Below are positions 44,965 through 57,469 of a DNA stretch of 64,000 nucleotides, piece after piece (position 1 is the stretch's first letter; each line of letters opens with the position of its first letter). The notes beneath the pieces are model-generated. The model was not told where the DNA came from. It searched no databases and saw only the letters and a program-made list of their open reading frames with translations. Both the position numbers and the translations under genes were made by a program. Origin of the DNA: Sisyra terminalis (taxonomy: Eukaryota; Arthropoda; Insecta; Neuroptera; Sisyridae); contig OY292277.1 of assembly GCA_958496175.1 (NCBI GenBank), forward strand, positions 44,589,050-44,653,049, given 5' to 3'.

Positions 44965-47792
44965 CAATATGCTATTTTTATTTTTTACGACAAGATATGG
45001 GTTAAGTAGTCTAGAACCCAAGAACAATAGTTCTCAAATAAGGTTTTCGAATTTGAAGATTTTTTTAAAACTGGGGTTCCGGGGTTTTGGATTTTAAGAC
45101 CCGGGTTTGCCCTCGTTTACTATTTAGGTTCTAAGGAGCCAATAGAATAGGAAGGAAATTAAGTTTAAAAATAAATGTTTGTTAGAATCATTTAATTAAT
45201 TTTGAATATATATAAAACAGACAACAGAAATTAAATTTATAGCTAAATAAGCAAATAAAATCCAATAAGAATATTATTACATAGAAGATAGGCATTTTCT
45301 TGGCATTAATGTTGTACTGCAACTTCAAGAGGAGCAAGTAAATCAGATAATTCTTTCTTTTTTTTTTCTAACTTTTGATTATTGAGATCAAATCGATATT
45401 CAAATCGGAGTACTAAAATTTAAACTTCTTTTCCCTTCTTACAAAAACCTTGCAGCGCTTTTAAAAGGAAAAAAAGTTTCATCTTTTTACCAAATGGTAC
45501 CAAAAATTTCGCGGTTGTAAATTTATATCATAACAAATAAAAGCGTTCCTGAATAATTTGAAAGAGTTTTTATTAAAAATTTTCTAGTTCCAGGTATCAA
45601 AAATCATTACAAACTTCGGGTTTTTGGGTTCGGAGAAACCAGGGTCAAAAATCATATTCTCAAGGGGGGGGCATCGATTTATCATTTTCTATGAGAACCG
45701 CAACGGCGCTGTATACAGATCTTAGGAACGCTTTTTAGAAAATCAGTAAAATAAATATTTTTGGAGAAATCACAAAAGATTTTGTTTCCTGTTGAAGGGT
45801 GGGAAAAAAAGTATTTCAAAAAGGATTGAAAATCTAAGGTCTGAAACAGAAGTTCCTAATATTTTTCTTTTATCAACCTCCCAAAAAATATAAAGGAAAA
45901 TGAACTGTTGATATGAATACATAACAAGTATATATGAAGAACTTTAAAATAGCCAATCGAATTTACTTATCAAATTGTTCTAAAGCTCAATAAACTTATA
46001 AATTCGATGAAAATTTAAACTTAAAACATTCAAAAATTTTTTAATTGATTAATTTTTAATTTATGTGTCTATAAGATCAATACTTTGTTAATTTGCAAAC
46101 CTTATTATGTTGATTAAAGTGCCGAAAGTTTGAATGAATTAAATTTATGCTTAAAAACCTGTACAAAACTGAGAAAAATTAAGATTAAAATAATTTCCCG
46201 AAAAAAAAAATGTACTCTTAAATGGCTGAAACGACAAATTTATTATATAATTTTAAATTTATTAGAGCTTTTAGATGCCGGAAACATGAACAATAGCTCA
46301 CAAGCTTAGATTTCTCTAGAAGAAACTTGCCAGGTGGTAACGCTATTTATAAAGCTATTTGCTTTTAACTCAAAGAAAATTATTTCCCGTAAAACATTTG
46401 GGATTTAATGTTTTTTTGAGGTTTCTGTAATTCGTTTGAGATTAGCAACGCTGATGCGAAATTTAAAAGATCTTAAAACGATAAGTTTATACTTGAGATT
46501 TGAATAGCAGGAGTTGTATATTTCTTCTTTTCAGAAACAGTTATTTATTTAAAAATTGTTTAGTCCTGCAATAAATTAGAGTTGAAAATTAATAATTAAA
46601 AGATCAACTGAAAAAACTCTCTGATTTAAATCATAGCGAAGTTCAGCTTATAATTTTTTTTCCAACTCGTATTTTGTTGTTCAATTGATTGCGTTTATGA
46701 TTCACTGCCAATCCCTATCCTTTCTTTGAAAGTGGAAAAAAAAGGAATAATATATAGTTTATGGAAATCTCAGTTTCAAAGTTTACGATTAAATCTCCGA
46801 TTTCAAGAGTTTTAATAAAGACAAATTTATTGCCATATTTCGTTTTGTTTTTGATTTAAATCCAAAAGCTGACAGAAGATAAGCTCGATAGATAGACATT
46901 CAATTTTGAAGTTAAACTCTTACAAAAAATTAAATCGAAAAAAGTAAATAATTTTCTAATAAATCACATTGAACAGTTGAAAACTTGAAAAAAAAATAGT
47001 TTCTATTCCAGTTGATTTTTTTCACTTCACATGCATGAGCAGTTGGATATGTTGGAGGTACTTAAAGCATTCAATATCTGTGTCGTATATATCAATTTTG
47101 TTTATTTTGCAAAAAGTTTCCATATTACTTATCAAGTATTATTTGATTTCGATATGTCGATTCCAATGAATTAGATACTTTGAAAATATGTGATATTATG
47201 TAGACACAAGCAGCAATCAGGTTGAGCTTTAATCTGCTTTTCAATCATAAAATCGGAGTATCATGATTTTGATTTTGTATAGATACCTTCATGAATAAGT
47301 ACCAAACAAAATATTTTTCCGTAATTCATACTTAAAATGTCATGTATTTTTAGAACCTATTGTACGATTTTTAGAAAACATTTCATCTATAAAAGTGTAA
47401 TTTTTAAGTTCTACTTAACTTGTTTTCAAAAAAAAATATCAAAAATTGTCGGACGCGTTTTTGTTAATATCGTTTTTTTTTTTGTTTTTTAATGCAAAAA
47501 TCGAAAGAAAAAACATCTTCCAAGGATTTGATGATTCAAAAATCATGATTTATGGAGAAACTTATGCTATTTGGGTGCAAATTTCTTCGTATTTTGAACC
47601 TGGAATCAATCTTTTAAATTTTTGTGTGGAAATTTTTTTATTACACCAATTACACAAACTTGAGAGTTCTTAACGATTCTTTTTTCGATAGATGTCTACA
47701 ATGGTCGATGCCATGTAAAGTATCGATCAAATAATTTCATATATATGTATAGTTATTGCTAAGGTGATATTTTGCACTAAAAAAAAACGTAT
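44965..47792. other. Unassigned AT-rich DNA
   Basis: No gene or repeat ends. A run of eight G occurs near 45665. The 75-residue frame at 47446-47673 has no motif. Confidence 0.4.
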
Positions 47793-47800
47793 ATGTATTT

Positions 47801-48099
47801 TAGGGTGGTCCTTTATAAGGGTTTTTTCGAAGTTCTTTGCTCCCAGGGGCTCAAATTCTTCCAAATTGATAAAAAAAAAATTCCCTGTAAATTTAAGCTC
47901 CCGGAGTTATGGAGTTCTAAATAAAAATAATAATTTTTCCCACGTTATTTCCATAAGAAACTTAAGTTGGAAGGCGGACTAACTTAAAGTTAATATTAAG
48001 AGCTCAAATTTTCAGGGATTTTTTTTTTTATCAATTTGGAAACATTTGAGCCCCTGGAAGCAAAAAAACTCGAAAACAGCCCTATTAAGGACCACCCTT
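47801..48099. mobile_element. MITE with TAGGGTGGTCC ends and 8-bp duplication
   Basis: The inverted repeats of about 85 bp start TAGGGTGGTCCTTTATAAGG and are mirrored at GGACCACCCTT; both arms carry TTTGCTCCCAGGGGCTCAAA-like and ATCAATTTGGAA-like text. The flanks ATGTATTT (47793-47800) and ATGTACTT (48100-48107) agree at seven of eight positions. A further copy is cut by the right edge of the window at 63930. Confidence 0.88.
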
Positions 48100-48107
48100 A
48101 TGTACTT

Positions 48108-51100
48108 ATGTACGCGAATGAAAAATGATACTTATTTGTCGTTATTAAAAAAATGATTCTTATCCACTGCCATACCATTTTTGGTAGTGCCTAAAATGGT
48201 ACATCAATTAGTAGTTTGTGATAACTTAAATATATACAATTTTAAATACAATTTTTACTTTTAATATTAATATAAAAGACAAATGTATGTATGACGGCAA
48301 AGACAGAGAAAATTTAATGTAAATGCATAAGCTTATGAGTGTAATACAGATATAATAATTATTGACTCAATTTTGACCTAACTGATTGTTGTCATTGGTT
48401 TCAACTGTTATTTTATTTTCGTTCAATTGCCAATTTTTGCCATTTGTTAGTTTTGCCAGTATAAAGTTATGGTTAATTCCCAAAAAATGACTAGTGTTCA
48501 AATAATAGATTAATACAAAAAATCCGAAAAAAACGATAAATCTATTAACTCTATGAGGTTGAAAAACGATGTTTTTTTCTAACGTCATCTAGTAAAGTTG
48601 CGATTATTCCCATAAGTGATTAAACATTCGAAAATTTGAAAATTTTGGTTGTTGCAAAATTTATTTGCTCAAAATAATACCAATTCCAGCATTAACCAAA
48701 TATCTCGACAATTGAAAAATCATCAGAAAAAAGAGAACTTATTTCACAAAAAGTAAAAGAAAAATAGGCACTAAAAACCATAGAATTACCTTCTTAAGTC
48801 AATCAATCAGTAAAATAAAAAATTTAAATGATACTATACAAGCAATGTGGAAAAATCAAGTAAATAAATGTTTAAGATAGGATTTCGGAGTCTTCTCAAG
48901 ATAGCAATGAAATATTGGAAAATATAGCAAATACCTTCCAACAATTCATCCACTAAATTGCTTTTGCTTTACAAGAAAGTAATATAAAGTCCAGAATTTT
49001 ATCAAAATACGTCAATAATCTTTGTATTTACAAATTTTTTATGGAGGCATTATCATAAGATTTGATTCTATTGAAATAATAATTAATCAATTTTTGTGAC
49101 TCTATTGACTGAATTACAATAACTTTGGTAAAAGTTTTGAAATACGACCAAAAGCACTTTCAAAAAGTAAAAAAATATCTTCTGAACTTTTTGTTAGTAT
49201 AAATATGCACATAATGAGGGCATTCTGGAAAGTTTCTGCAGTTTATTTTGGTAAATTAAGGCCTTAAAGGCCTGAACAACCTTCATTCTGTGCATATCTA
49301 TTTTCGTGTTAAAATTTTCAATTTTTGCTTTTAATGTTAACTATTTTCTTTTTTTTAAGAATTTATATTCTCAGGAAAGTGTAATTTAAATTCTTTTTTA
49401 TCATCCTTTCTAACCAAAATTTCGGCATAAGAGTAAATCGGTCAGCTAAGAAGATACTTTTTAAACCATATTTTATATAAGGATAGTTATCCGTTACGTA
49501 CTAATACGTTTAGCACATACTTAGTCCATGACAAATACAAACTCTATTTTCTTTTAGTTCAAATGAAAAATTTTCTTTTTGAATGAAGAGTGTCTTCCTA
49601 TCAAATTACATGCAAGACTTAAATAATCTTAGAACTTTGACAAAATTAAGACGAAAAGTTTTAAACTTTATTAATTAATTGAGCTTTTGAACAAATGCTT
49701 TCATTGTTATCTTGAATTTTTGGATTCCAACGAAAGTCTTTGGTATTTTAAAGCTCTTTGATCTAAAGAAAACCCAACTTTTTGAATTGTTTTTGAAAGT
49801 TTTGTTATTACGATATAAAAGGTTTCACCTATCCACTTCATTTTATCCCATGCAGTAACTCCCAATACTCACAACAAAACCAATCTTGGGCCAATGCTTG
49901 GCTAAAAGCTTGGCTAAGAATCAACGCCAAACTTCAACCAAAATAAGTGAACAAAAAAAATTTCACCATTACTTAAATAACTTTTAAATTATATTGGGTT
50001 TTATATTATTTGGAGTTGTAAAAATCGACATGTGTTGAAAAGATTTTATTTTAATTTGAGCTAAAATTAACATTGGTTGCCAAGACTGGCTTATGGATAT
50101 CATTTCAGCGTTAAGTCATTCTTGGGATAGGCTTGGTAACTTTTAGCCCTGACCTGGGCCAAGACTGGACCAATTATAAATTCTTACCAGGAATAATATC
50201 TGAACATTTTCCCTGCTTTTTATACGTAATAAAAATTATTATCTCATTTCATGAGTACCAAAATTACCGAAAATTCAAATTTGAAGAGGTACTTCAAAGT
50301 TTCTTTTTAGGGAATTTAGTTCATTTATTTGTAGAACAACTGGAGAAAATCTAGCCGTATATACTTGATTTTCTTTTTATAGGTCTTTTGAGTCTTAAAA
50401 TACCAATAGACATTGTGTAGTTGACTTTTTTTTAGTATTTAAATGTTCTGGAATCGCTTTTTGTGAAATGTTATTGTAGTAGTCGTTCGGAAAGGATATG
50501 ATATTAGAACTCTCATAACAATATCTTATTTTCTCGGAAAAACGGTACAATCTTTCACAAAAAACAAACGATTTCAGATTTGTTTCCAATAATAATAATG
50601 ATCGTTATGTTCACTGCAATTCCATTCAGAAAGATCACGACAGTCATAATGCGACTGGGAACATTTTTTTTTTGTTAAAATCCAACATGAGGCACATGGG
50701 ACAAATTTCATCTACGTACCCCTCACCCTGTAAACCCTCCATAAAGCCGAATCGAGGAGAGAAGCTTTCGAAAATTCCGGTGCCTATAAAAATAATTGTC
50801 TCTAACGCGCCCGTGCACATAATGGAACGGTGGATGGAACAATGAGAATATCAAATATCATAATCTGAAGTACGAATGATAAAATATTCAATTTTGTCGT
50901 GTTTGATATTGGAGAGACTTTCTTCGTGAAAGCTCAAATGGATCTCATTGCCTTTCAATATTATCATCGTTGGCGTAGTCATTAATCGCAAACGTACTAT
51001 TAAGCAACCCGAGTTCAATGGGAGGCGAATATTGCACAAATGGTCTCTAACCACCAAAGCCCCTTTTAGCTCAATAGGGGCGAAATTAATACGAAAATCG

Positions 51101-51512
51101 AGTCCTACGATTCGACTTGACGAAGGTTTTGTTATGGAAAGCTCAATGTGGAAGATTGTTGATTAGATCCGAACGCTTTTTGGTGTGAGCTTTAATCGTC
51201 GAAAAATGGAAATTTTTCCGCAATTTGCAAGCTTTTGATTTCACTAATTTTTTCACATGAAAATTGCATCACGATTTAAACGATCGTTAGTTTTAAGTTT
51301 GAAATTAAAAATTTTTTGATGAGTCAAATTTTTAAAGAGTATATTCCACCGACTAAAAGTTTGAATTTCACTACTAAAGCTTTACAGTTGTTTTTTTTTT
51401 AAAACATTGGAACCTATGTACCTAATTAGGTGCCAATTTGCTTACAATACTAAAAAATGTAACTGTTGTAATATCTACTTTATTATTTATTTACCTTCAT
51501 CGCTTTCTAGTA
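48108..51512. other. Mostly unassigned DNA with two small inverted repeats
   Basis: At 49200-49305 ATATGCACATAATGAGGG is mirrored by CTTCATTCTGTGCATATC with AAGGCCTTAAAGGCCT inside, perhaps a tiny MITE. At about 49880-50185 CTTGG/CCAAG-rich text forms a loose foldback. The less AT-rich segment 50630-51180 holds overlapping open frames on both strands (50851-51057 minus, 50948-51166 plus) with no known domain. Confidence 0.35.
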
Positions 51513-52090
51513 CAGTGATCCTCAACCTTTTTTTTTGGTGGCAGCACACAAAAGAAAAAGATAAATTTAAAAATTAATTACTTACCTATAACACAATGCC
51601 TCAAATAGTTTATGATAATAATTATAAATGTGGAAAATATAATAATTTGTACTACAAAAATAACAGTAGGTACGTTTATTAAGGGATTAAGTACAAGATT
51701 ATATAATAAGAAGAATACTTTTATCAAGCAATTAGAGCTTGATATTTTTTGTTAAATTCATTTACATTTGGTCGTAAAAATGACATTAGTACTCTTATAT
51801 CGTCTTCTTCATTTAATAATCTTGATCTTTTTTTAGTTTTAATGTTGGTTAATGCTGAAAATCCGAATTCAAATAAATAAGATGTGGAAAATTGAAATAT
51901 GTTTAAAGCTTTTTTGGCTATCATTGGATTATCGCATCTAATTTTAATCCAAAATAAATTTATTGATTCTTCTGAATGTTTTAAAATTAAATCTTGATTA
52001 TTGTAAATCAAAATGAGTTCTCACATTTTTCTTCCAAGTTAAATCTAATACCAAAGTATCTGTTATGATTCCGAAAATGTGATTTTCCCA
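51513..52090 (-). mobile_element. 3' part of a Buster-type hAT element
   Basis: The right terminal repeat (minus strand) ends at 51513 and reads CAGTGATCCTCAACC from the plus side, followed by GGTGGCAGCACAC-like text, as in Buster-type hAT ends. The transposase C-terminus ends about 200 bp inside the element. The other end is missing, so this is a truncated copy. Confidence 0.7.
51724..52011 (-). pseudogene. hAT (Buster/ZBED5-like) transposase C-terminus
   Basis: 95 codons stay open. FWIKIRCDNPMIAKKALNIF is followed by FSTSYLFEFGFSALTNIKTK and RSRLLNEEDDIRVLMSFLRP. This matches the C-terminal dimerisation region of Buster-type hAT transposases and their host-derived relatives (ZBED5/FAM200 type), with the motif (F/C)E.GFSxLTxIKTKxRxRL. 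The N-terminal and catalytic parts are absent. The frame starts at an internal Met, so it is not a real start. Confidence 0.88.
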
Positions 52091-52207
52091 TGAATTTAAA
52101 CAATGACTTATTATTGCCCCATATTATTGAATATAATACTTACAAGAATCCGAAAAATTTTAACGAACGAAAATGTGCAGGATTTTTTTTTAAAACCTTA
52201 TTTTTTA
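52091..52207. other. Short unassigned spacer
   Basis: AT-rich spacer between the hAT relic and the Helitron; nothing seen. Confidence 0.4.
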
Positions 52208-52208
52208 A

Positions 52209-52950
52209 CTAGCTGATCCCCGCGACTTCGTTTGCGTAACGTAGGTGTTGATTATTCTTTCTTTTTAGATTTGCTATTTGTAGTAGTATATGAAAATTAT
52301 TATTTTTCTTATTTCTTTTACGAAAAACATAATCATACTTAAAAACTTACACTATTTTGTCGATTTTAAAAAAACATAATTAATAAACTATTGCTTAGAA
52401 TAAAATAGTTTAATGTAATGAACAATTAATTTTCAAAAAATATTTATAAATATCTAAAAAGAGTATGGTCAATTACGTATACCTACCGTAGGTATACCTA
52501 CCGAGAACCAAATAATCCGTAAATCAATCAGCATCTATACATAAATAAAAAAAATCGTCAAGTTCAATAAAGTCGATCTTAACTATTACTTAAATCAGTC
52601 CAAAATTTCCAAAATACTCCCATTAAAATATCAGAAATTAAGGGTCCTGATTTTTGAATATTAGTAGGAATCCCATCTCACTGTCTTGATTCCCGAATAA
52701 ACTTTTTTTCCAGAATTATTACACTCCTGCAATGTACAACACTACCGCGAAATTGAAATTTGTATAATTGCAAAACCCAGCTCCTCTATAATAAAGTATA
52801 ACCATTGTGTAACTATACACTTATTACTAAAACGTAATATCTGAATTTCAACTATACAATTAAACCATATTGGATAGTCTCGAATTAACCATACAGGATC
52901 TGGCGTATACCTTTGGCTCTGGAAGAGTATTTTAAATAGTGTTAACATTT
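52209..52950 (-). mobile_element. Helitron copy 2, 5'-truncated
   Basis: The 3' end (CTAGCTGATCCCCGCGACTTCG as seen on the plus strand) follows an A at 52208. The interior agrees with copies 3 and 4, including CCGTAAATCAATCAGCATC and the palindrome region, here with a duplicated TACCTACCG unit. The 5' end with TCTATCTATT is missing; similarity stops near 52950. The 68-residue frame in it is not a gene. Confidence 0.85.
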
Positions 52951-54178
52951 TTAAACAGACTTAAAGTTTTGTTCTAATAATTAACCAAATTTGTTTTATT
53001 TTAAGTGATAAAACGTTTTGTCTTTAACGGTACTTTAATTATGAAATTTCGATTGTTTATTTGAAGTTATACGTGCAAACTTTGCCATAATTTTTCACTC
53101 TTTCAGGGGAGGAATTTTCAAAAGCCCATTCTTATCATATATCTGCTTCGTATGAAATCAAAATTTTCATCGTTTCTGAAAATCAACATTTTCATTGTTT
53201 GATAACGATTTAAATTAAATTGTTGCCAAATTCAAATTCATTATCAATACCTTTTTTCGAAGAAATTTTTTTCCACCATGCATTTATGATATAATGATTT
53301 ACATAGAGAAATTGGCATTGAATTAACGTTTTTAATTTTCAATTTTATGCCAATAGATGGTTCTCACTAAGTATTCAAAGTAATGGTTCAAATCAAAGGT
53401 GCAAAATCTGTATTACTGGTTAATCCAAACATCTGACGAATTATTCAATAATTCGCTTCTTTACTAGCAAATTAAGAATAGATAGTACGAATTCATTTTC
53501 TCTTACATCTAATAATAATACTAGGAAAAGCATTTTCAAAAAATTTGCAGTATTTTTCAAATTTTTTCCATGTTTCTTTTCAACAATTTTTACCTCTATA
53601 GATACGCAAAAAACAAATTCACATGCAGATTGAAAAGAATGTGTATTACAGTTACAATTGCCATAAGAAATTTTCTTTTTCCTCAAATAGCACAAAGTTT
53701 TGAGTTGGAAAATATAATCTACGATAAAAGTAAAAAGTTTAGAACGTACGTGAAACGTCAGCCAAGTGCACTAGTCTCTGTACTCTGTATATTTACGATA
53801 TGCATTTTTCCTTTCAGCTATTCTTTGCAGTTTCATTTCATTTGAACCAATTGACGCAAATGTTAATATTGAAAATATACAGTTGTACCATTTCTCACCA
53901 ATGTTTCGTCATTAAGTTCATATTTGTATTTTTTTTTTAAATTTTTGTTAATACTTTAATCGGTAAGTTTTGAGTCAGATATAAGATTACCTCATCAAAT
54001 AAGTTAATTGAAATTTTTAAAAATAATTCTTCATCCACTCCGTTGTATAAACTTGAATGAACTTTATCTAAAGTCTAAACTTTACTCGATTATAGTCGTT
54101 AACATTGAGAACATTTAGTTTAACCTAAAGTTAAAAGTTTAACCTAAGAAATCTTTATTTGTGAATATTTTTTTGATA
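52951..54178. other. Unassigned DNA; short repeat shared with 61255-61350
   Basis: The stretch about 53105-53170 (GAGGAATTTTCAAAA, CTTATCATATATCTGCTTC, AAAATTTTCATC) resembles 61255-61340, also beside a truncated Helitron, so it may be another part of the Helitron family. Overlapping frames at 53441-53845 have no motif. Confidence 0.4.
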
Positions 54179-54180
54179 TA

Positions 54181-55074
54181 TGGGAACACGGGGTGGAATA
54201 GGGTACCGGGGCGGAATGGGAAATGGAATTAGCGCTTGTATCAGGTGACAAAAACGAGTAAAAATCATGCTCAATATTCAATTAACTGTGCTGCATAATA
54301 AAAAGTGGATATATCGCCAATAAAGAATGCAGTTGTTTTTATTTTTATCAAAAGTCCAAATAAACGTCTCCGAATTCTAATTTTTGCAAAGTAACACTAA
54401 GGTAATTATCCTATGTTCTATTTTTTGTTTGAATATTAACATAACATGTTTGTCAAAACATACTATTGACTAACTAAAAGCCCAGTGATAATTCATATAT
54501 AACTAATTTATCCTGCCATAATAGTCGTCGTGCTTGTGGGAAAAGTGCTTTGGGGCACAATGGATGGGACGGAATGGGATATACCATTCAGATAGTATTT
54601 CCCATTCAGATAGACATTTTATTTTATCAGCAGATACTGCGTACATATATAAGGAAAACTAGCCGACAGTCCATATATAAGAAAGTTCGGAAGATGCAGA
54701 GGTAATCTCCTTATACTGTCAGGATTTAAACTCCAAATCTAATGAAAGCTGGTTTTCCTGCAGTATTTGTCAAAAATGGGCACATTTGGCATGTGCTGGG
54801 CTAAACATGATGATGACAGTGTCTTCAACTGCGAACTAAGCCAATAACAAGTATCCTATTTCGCCTCAAGCTCATTTTTCATTGTACCCCAGAGGGTGGG
54901 GCAGAATGGGAAATTTCCATTTATTTTTGAAACCTAAATTTTTAATATCAATTAATAATTTAAATCAATAAAACCTTTTTTTATTTGTAAAGAATGAATT
55001 AAATAAATATATTAATGACATAACATGAGATTGTTTCTTTAAACTTAGGTACCTCGTTCCGCCCCAGGTTCCCC
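54181..55074 (+). mobile_element. Deleted pogo-like element with GGGGTGGAA-type ends
   Basis: The left end TGGGAACACGGGGTGGAATA and the right end (complement) GGGGAACCTGGGGCGGAACG are inverted repeats that both continue to GGTACC; TA stands on each side (54179-54180 and 55075-55076). The motif GGGGYGGAAYGGGA recurs inside near 54205, 54555 and 54895, probably as binding-site repeats. Only a C-terminal zinc-binding relic remains of the coding region. Confidence 0.75.
54690..54860 (+). pseudogene. PHD-like zinc-binding tail of a transposase
   Basis: The plus-strand frame reads LYCQDLNSKSNESWFSCSIC then QKWAHLACAGLN. The Cys pairs and His-Cys in C-x-n-W-x-x-C-x-x-C-x-x-WAH-x-x-CAG fit the PHD-like tail found at the C-terminus of many insect pogo/Tigger-type transposases. 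A frameshift after CAGLN leaves DDDSVFNCEL in the next frame, completing the pattern but with the last Cys lost. Catalytic domain absent. Confidence 0.72.
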
Positions 55075-55079
55075 TAGTG

Positions 55080-55265
55080 ATTAACAGACGCTAGTATCTT
55101 CTGGTAGTATTTTATTTTGTCAACTTTAACAAATTTCATACAAAGTATTTGTTGTACATAATTGGTCGGTAGGTAAAGATATTGCTTGGGTCAAATTTAT
55201 GGGCTTTATTGATTTCATATTCTTCCATAGTGTTCATATGTGAATCATTTTTGTAAATAGGAACC
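55080..55265 (-). pseudogene. Penelope-like endonuclease, C-terminal fragment
   Basis: On the minus strand the text HMNTMEEYEINKAHKFDPSN aligns with RMKTLEEYELYKDHKLDPNN at the end of the GIY-YIG region in the 12.3-kb element. It abuts the right end of the pogo-like element at 55074. No RT part is visible upstream. Confidence 0.72.
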
Positions 55266-56355
55266 TTTTTTGTTTAGGTTTCATGTTACACTTCCAATTT
55301 GTATCTTTTTACAACAATTTACACTGTTTTCTTCAAAAAAACTTGGTATCAAGTTAATACTGTGGATTTTTGGTTTGATGTTTAATGATTTTTTTTTTGT
55401 ATTTATAATTTTTTCTGTTATTTGTTTGACAGCAGGTTTAGTTTCCCGCGTGGTTGAACTAATTTCTCCCTTCAATACCTTCTATTCTAATATCCTTACT
55501 ATTAATAAGAAAAATATATTAAAACAAAAACAGGTTTTAATGACATTGAAGAACTTTAGCGATTCCACCTTACATTTACAACGAGCTTGATATTTATGGC
55601 TATTTTTTATAGTATCTAAGCCTGGAGTATACACTGAGGCATTTAAAAAAGAAAATTAGTAATTTTTAAATCCAATTTAAAGGACACTATCACATATCTC
55701 TCTTGATCTTATCTTAAATTTACAATGGTTTCTCAAGTAAATATTTCAATGGAACTTTAAAACAGTTGGTATGGGAAACACATCTGAATTAATTAAAGAA
55801 GGCGGCAAATTCAAAAATTAGTCACCAATCTCATATTGAAAAATAATAATTATTAAAACTAAACAATTAATTTTAACTAGAATTCTAATTAAAATCAAAA
55901 ATCAATAAGTGCTGTTTACATAACTTTGGAAATGAAATATCCGGGCTTTTGTTAATGTTATAATTGAAAGCAAATAATAATATTATTACTAACGTTAAAT
56001 TTAAATTTTATAATTAAATAGTAATTTAAATTCAAAATAGAAATCATGTTGATCAAAAAAATATCATTATTTTTAATTTCATATATTTTCACTCTTTAAA
56101 CTTTACATCCTTGAATCCTTAATCCTTGAAATTTTTAGTTGAGAATAGTTGAATTTTTTTCTTTTGATATCTTCCTGTCCAATAAATTCGATTCAAAAAT
56201 TTCATTAAATTAAAAATTTCAACTTTTGCCAAAAAGAAATATGCTAAAGTCTTTATCGTCAGCATAAAATTGATATTAAGTATGCGTTTTGAAGTAATTG
56301 AAGTAACTGAAGTAATTTCATAGAAATGAACTTTGTCTTCAATTTTATAATTCCA
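55266..56355. other. Unassigned AT-rich DNA
   Basis: The 106-residue frame at 55270-55590 is hydrophobic and T-rich, without a motif; I treat it as chance. Confidence 0.4.
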
Positions 56356-57469
56356 ACTAGCTGATCCCCACAACTTCGTCTGCGTAATGTAGGTGTAGAT
56401 TATATTTTCTTTTCGAATTTGTTATTTGTAGTGGTAAATGAAAAGTTTTATTTTTCTTATTTCTTTTACGAAAAACATAACCATACATAAAACCACTATT
56501 TTGGCGATTTGAAAAAGACAAATTTAATAAATTGCTGCAAATAATAAAATAGTTTTATGTAATAATCAATTAATTTTCAAAAAATATTTATAAATATCTA
56601 AAAAGATTATGTCTATTGCGTATACCTACCGTGAACCAAACAATCCGTAAATCAATCAGCATCTATACATAAATAAAAAATATCGCCAAGTTTAGCAAAT
56701 TCGGTCTTAATTATGACTAAAATAAGTTGAAAGTTATCAAAATACTTATCAAAATACTCGCGTCAAAATAACAAAATTTAAAGGACTAGATTTTTGAATA
56801 TTAGTAAGAATCCCATCTCACTGTTTCGATTCCCGAATGAACCTTTTTCAAAAACTATTACATTATTGCAATGTACAACACAACCACGAAATTTAAATTT
56901 GAACAATGGCACGAAACCCAGTTCTTCCATAATCATGTATAACCATTATGTATCTATGAACTTATTATTAAATATTTGAATTTCAACTATATAATTAAAT
57001 CATATTGGATAGTCAAGAGTTCACCATACACGATTTGGCGTATGCCTTTTGCTCTGGAAGAGGATTTTAAATTTCTTTTATCATTATGGCTTACCGTAAA
57101 AATGTCGGTATTTTCTTTTAGTTCACCGAATTTCAAAGCGTACTCGCTCACTAATGTAATTTTTGTATTTTTTATAGATAATTATATGTTCTGCAAAATT
57201 GTAGTACATTATTTTGTTCTATAACCAATAGTTTTCGCAGCATACGCGATGTAAGAATGTTTTTTGGTAATTTTTTCAGACCTTGGATTACATTATTGGA
57301 GTTTTAGTATAGATTCCTAACTTTTTTGAAAATTAAATATCGCCTATGTTCACCGAAAATAGTGTAGCTTCCCAACAGTGAAAGAGTTTTTCAAATCGGT
57401 CAAGTAGTTTTGGAGCTTATTCAAAGCAAACAAACAATCAAATCTTTTCTCTTTATAATAATAGATAGA
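56356..57469 (-). mobile_element. Helitron copy 3, both ends present
   Basis: The 3' end (CTAGCTGATCCCCACAACTTCG on the plus strand) follows AA at 56354-56355; the 5' end is the complement of TCTATCTATTATTATAAAG at about 57451-57469. At 1114 bp it is longer than copy 1 (940 bp). A minus-strand stretch near its 5' end (CAATCAAATC, AAACTACTTGACCGATTTG as complement) matches copy 1 near 2970-3030. No Rep/helicase coding sequence. Confidence 0.85.

Noticed and set aside
55270..55590. 106-residue hydrophobic frame as a membrane protein
   Set aside because: Its hydrophobic runs come from T-rich DNA; there is no start context or family motif.
56976..57224. 82-residue frame repeated at 60921-61112
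   Set aside because: The similarity exists because both lie in Helitron copies; the frame opposes the element's direction and has no Rep or helicase motif.
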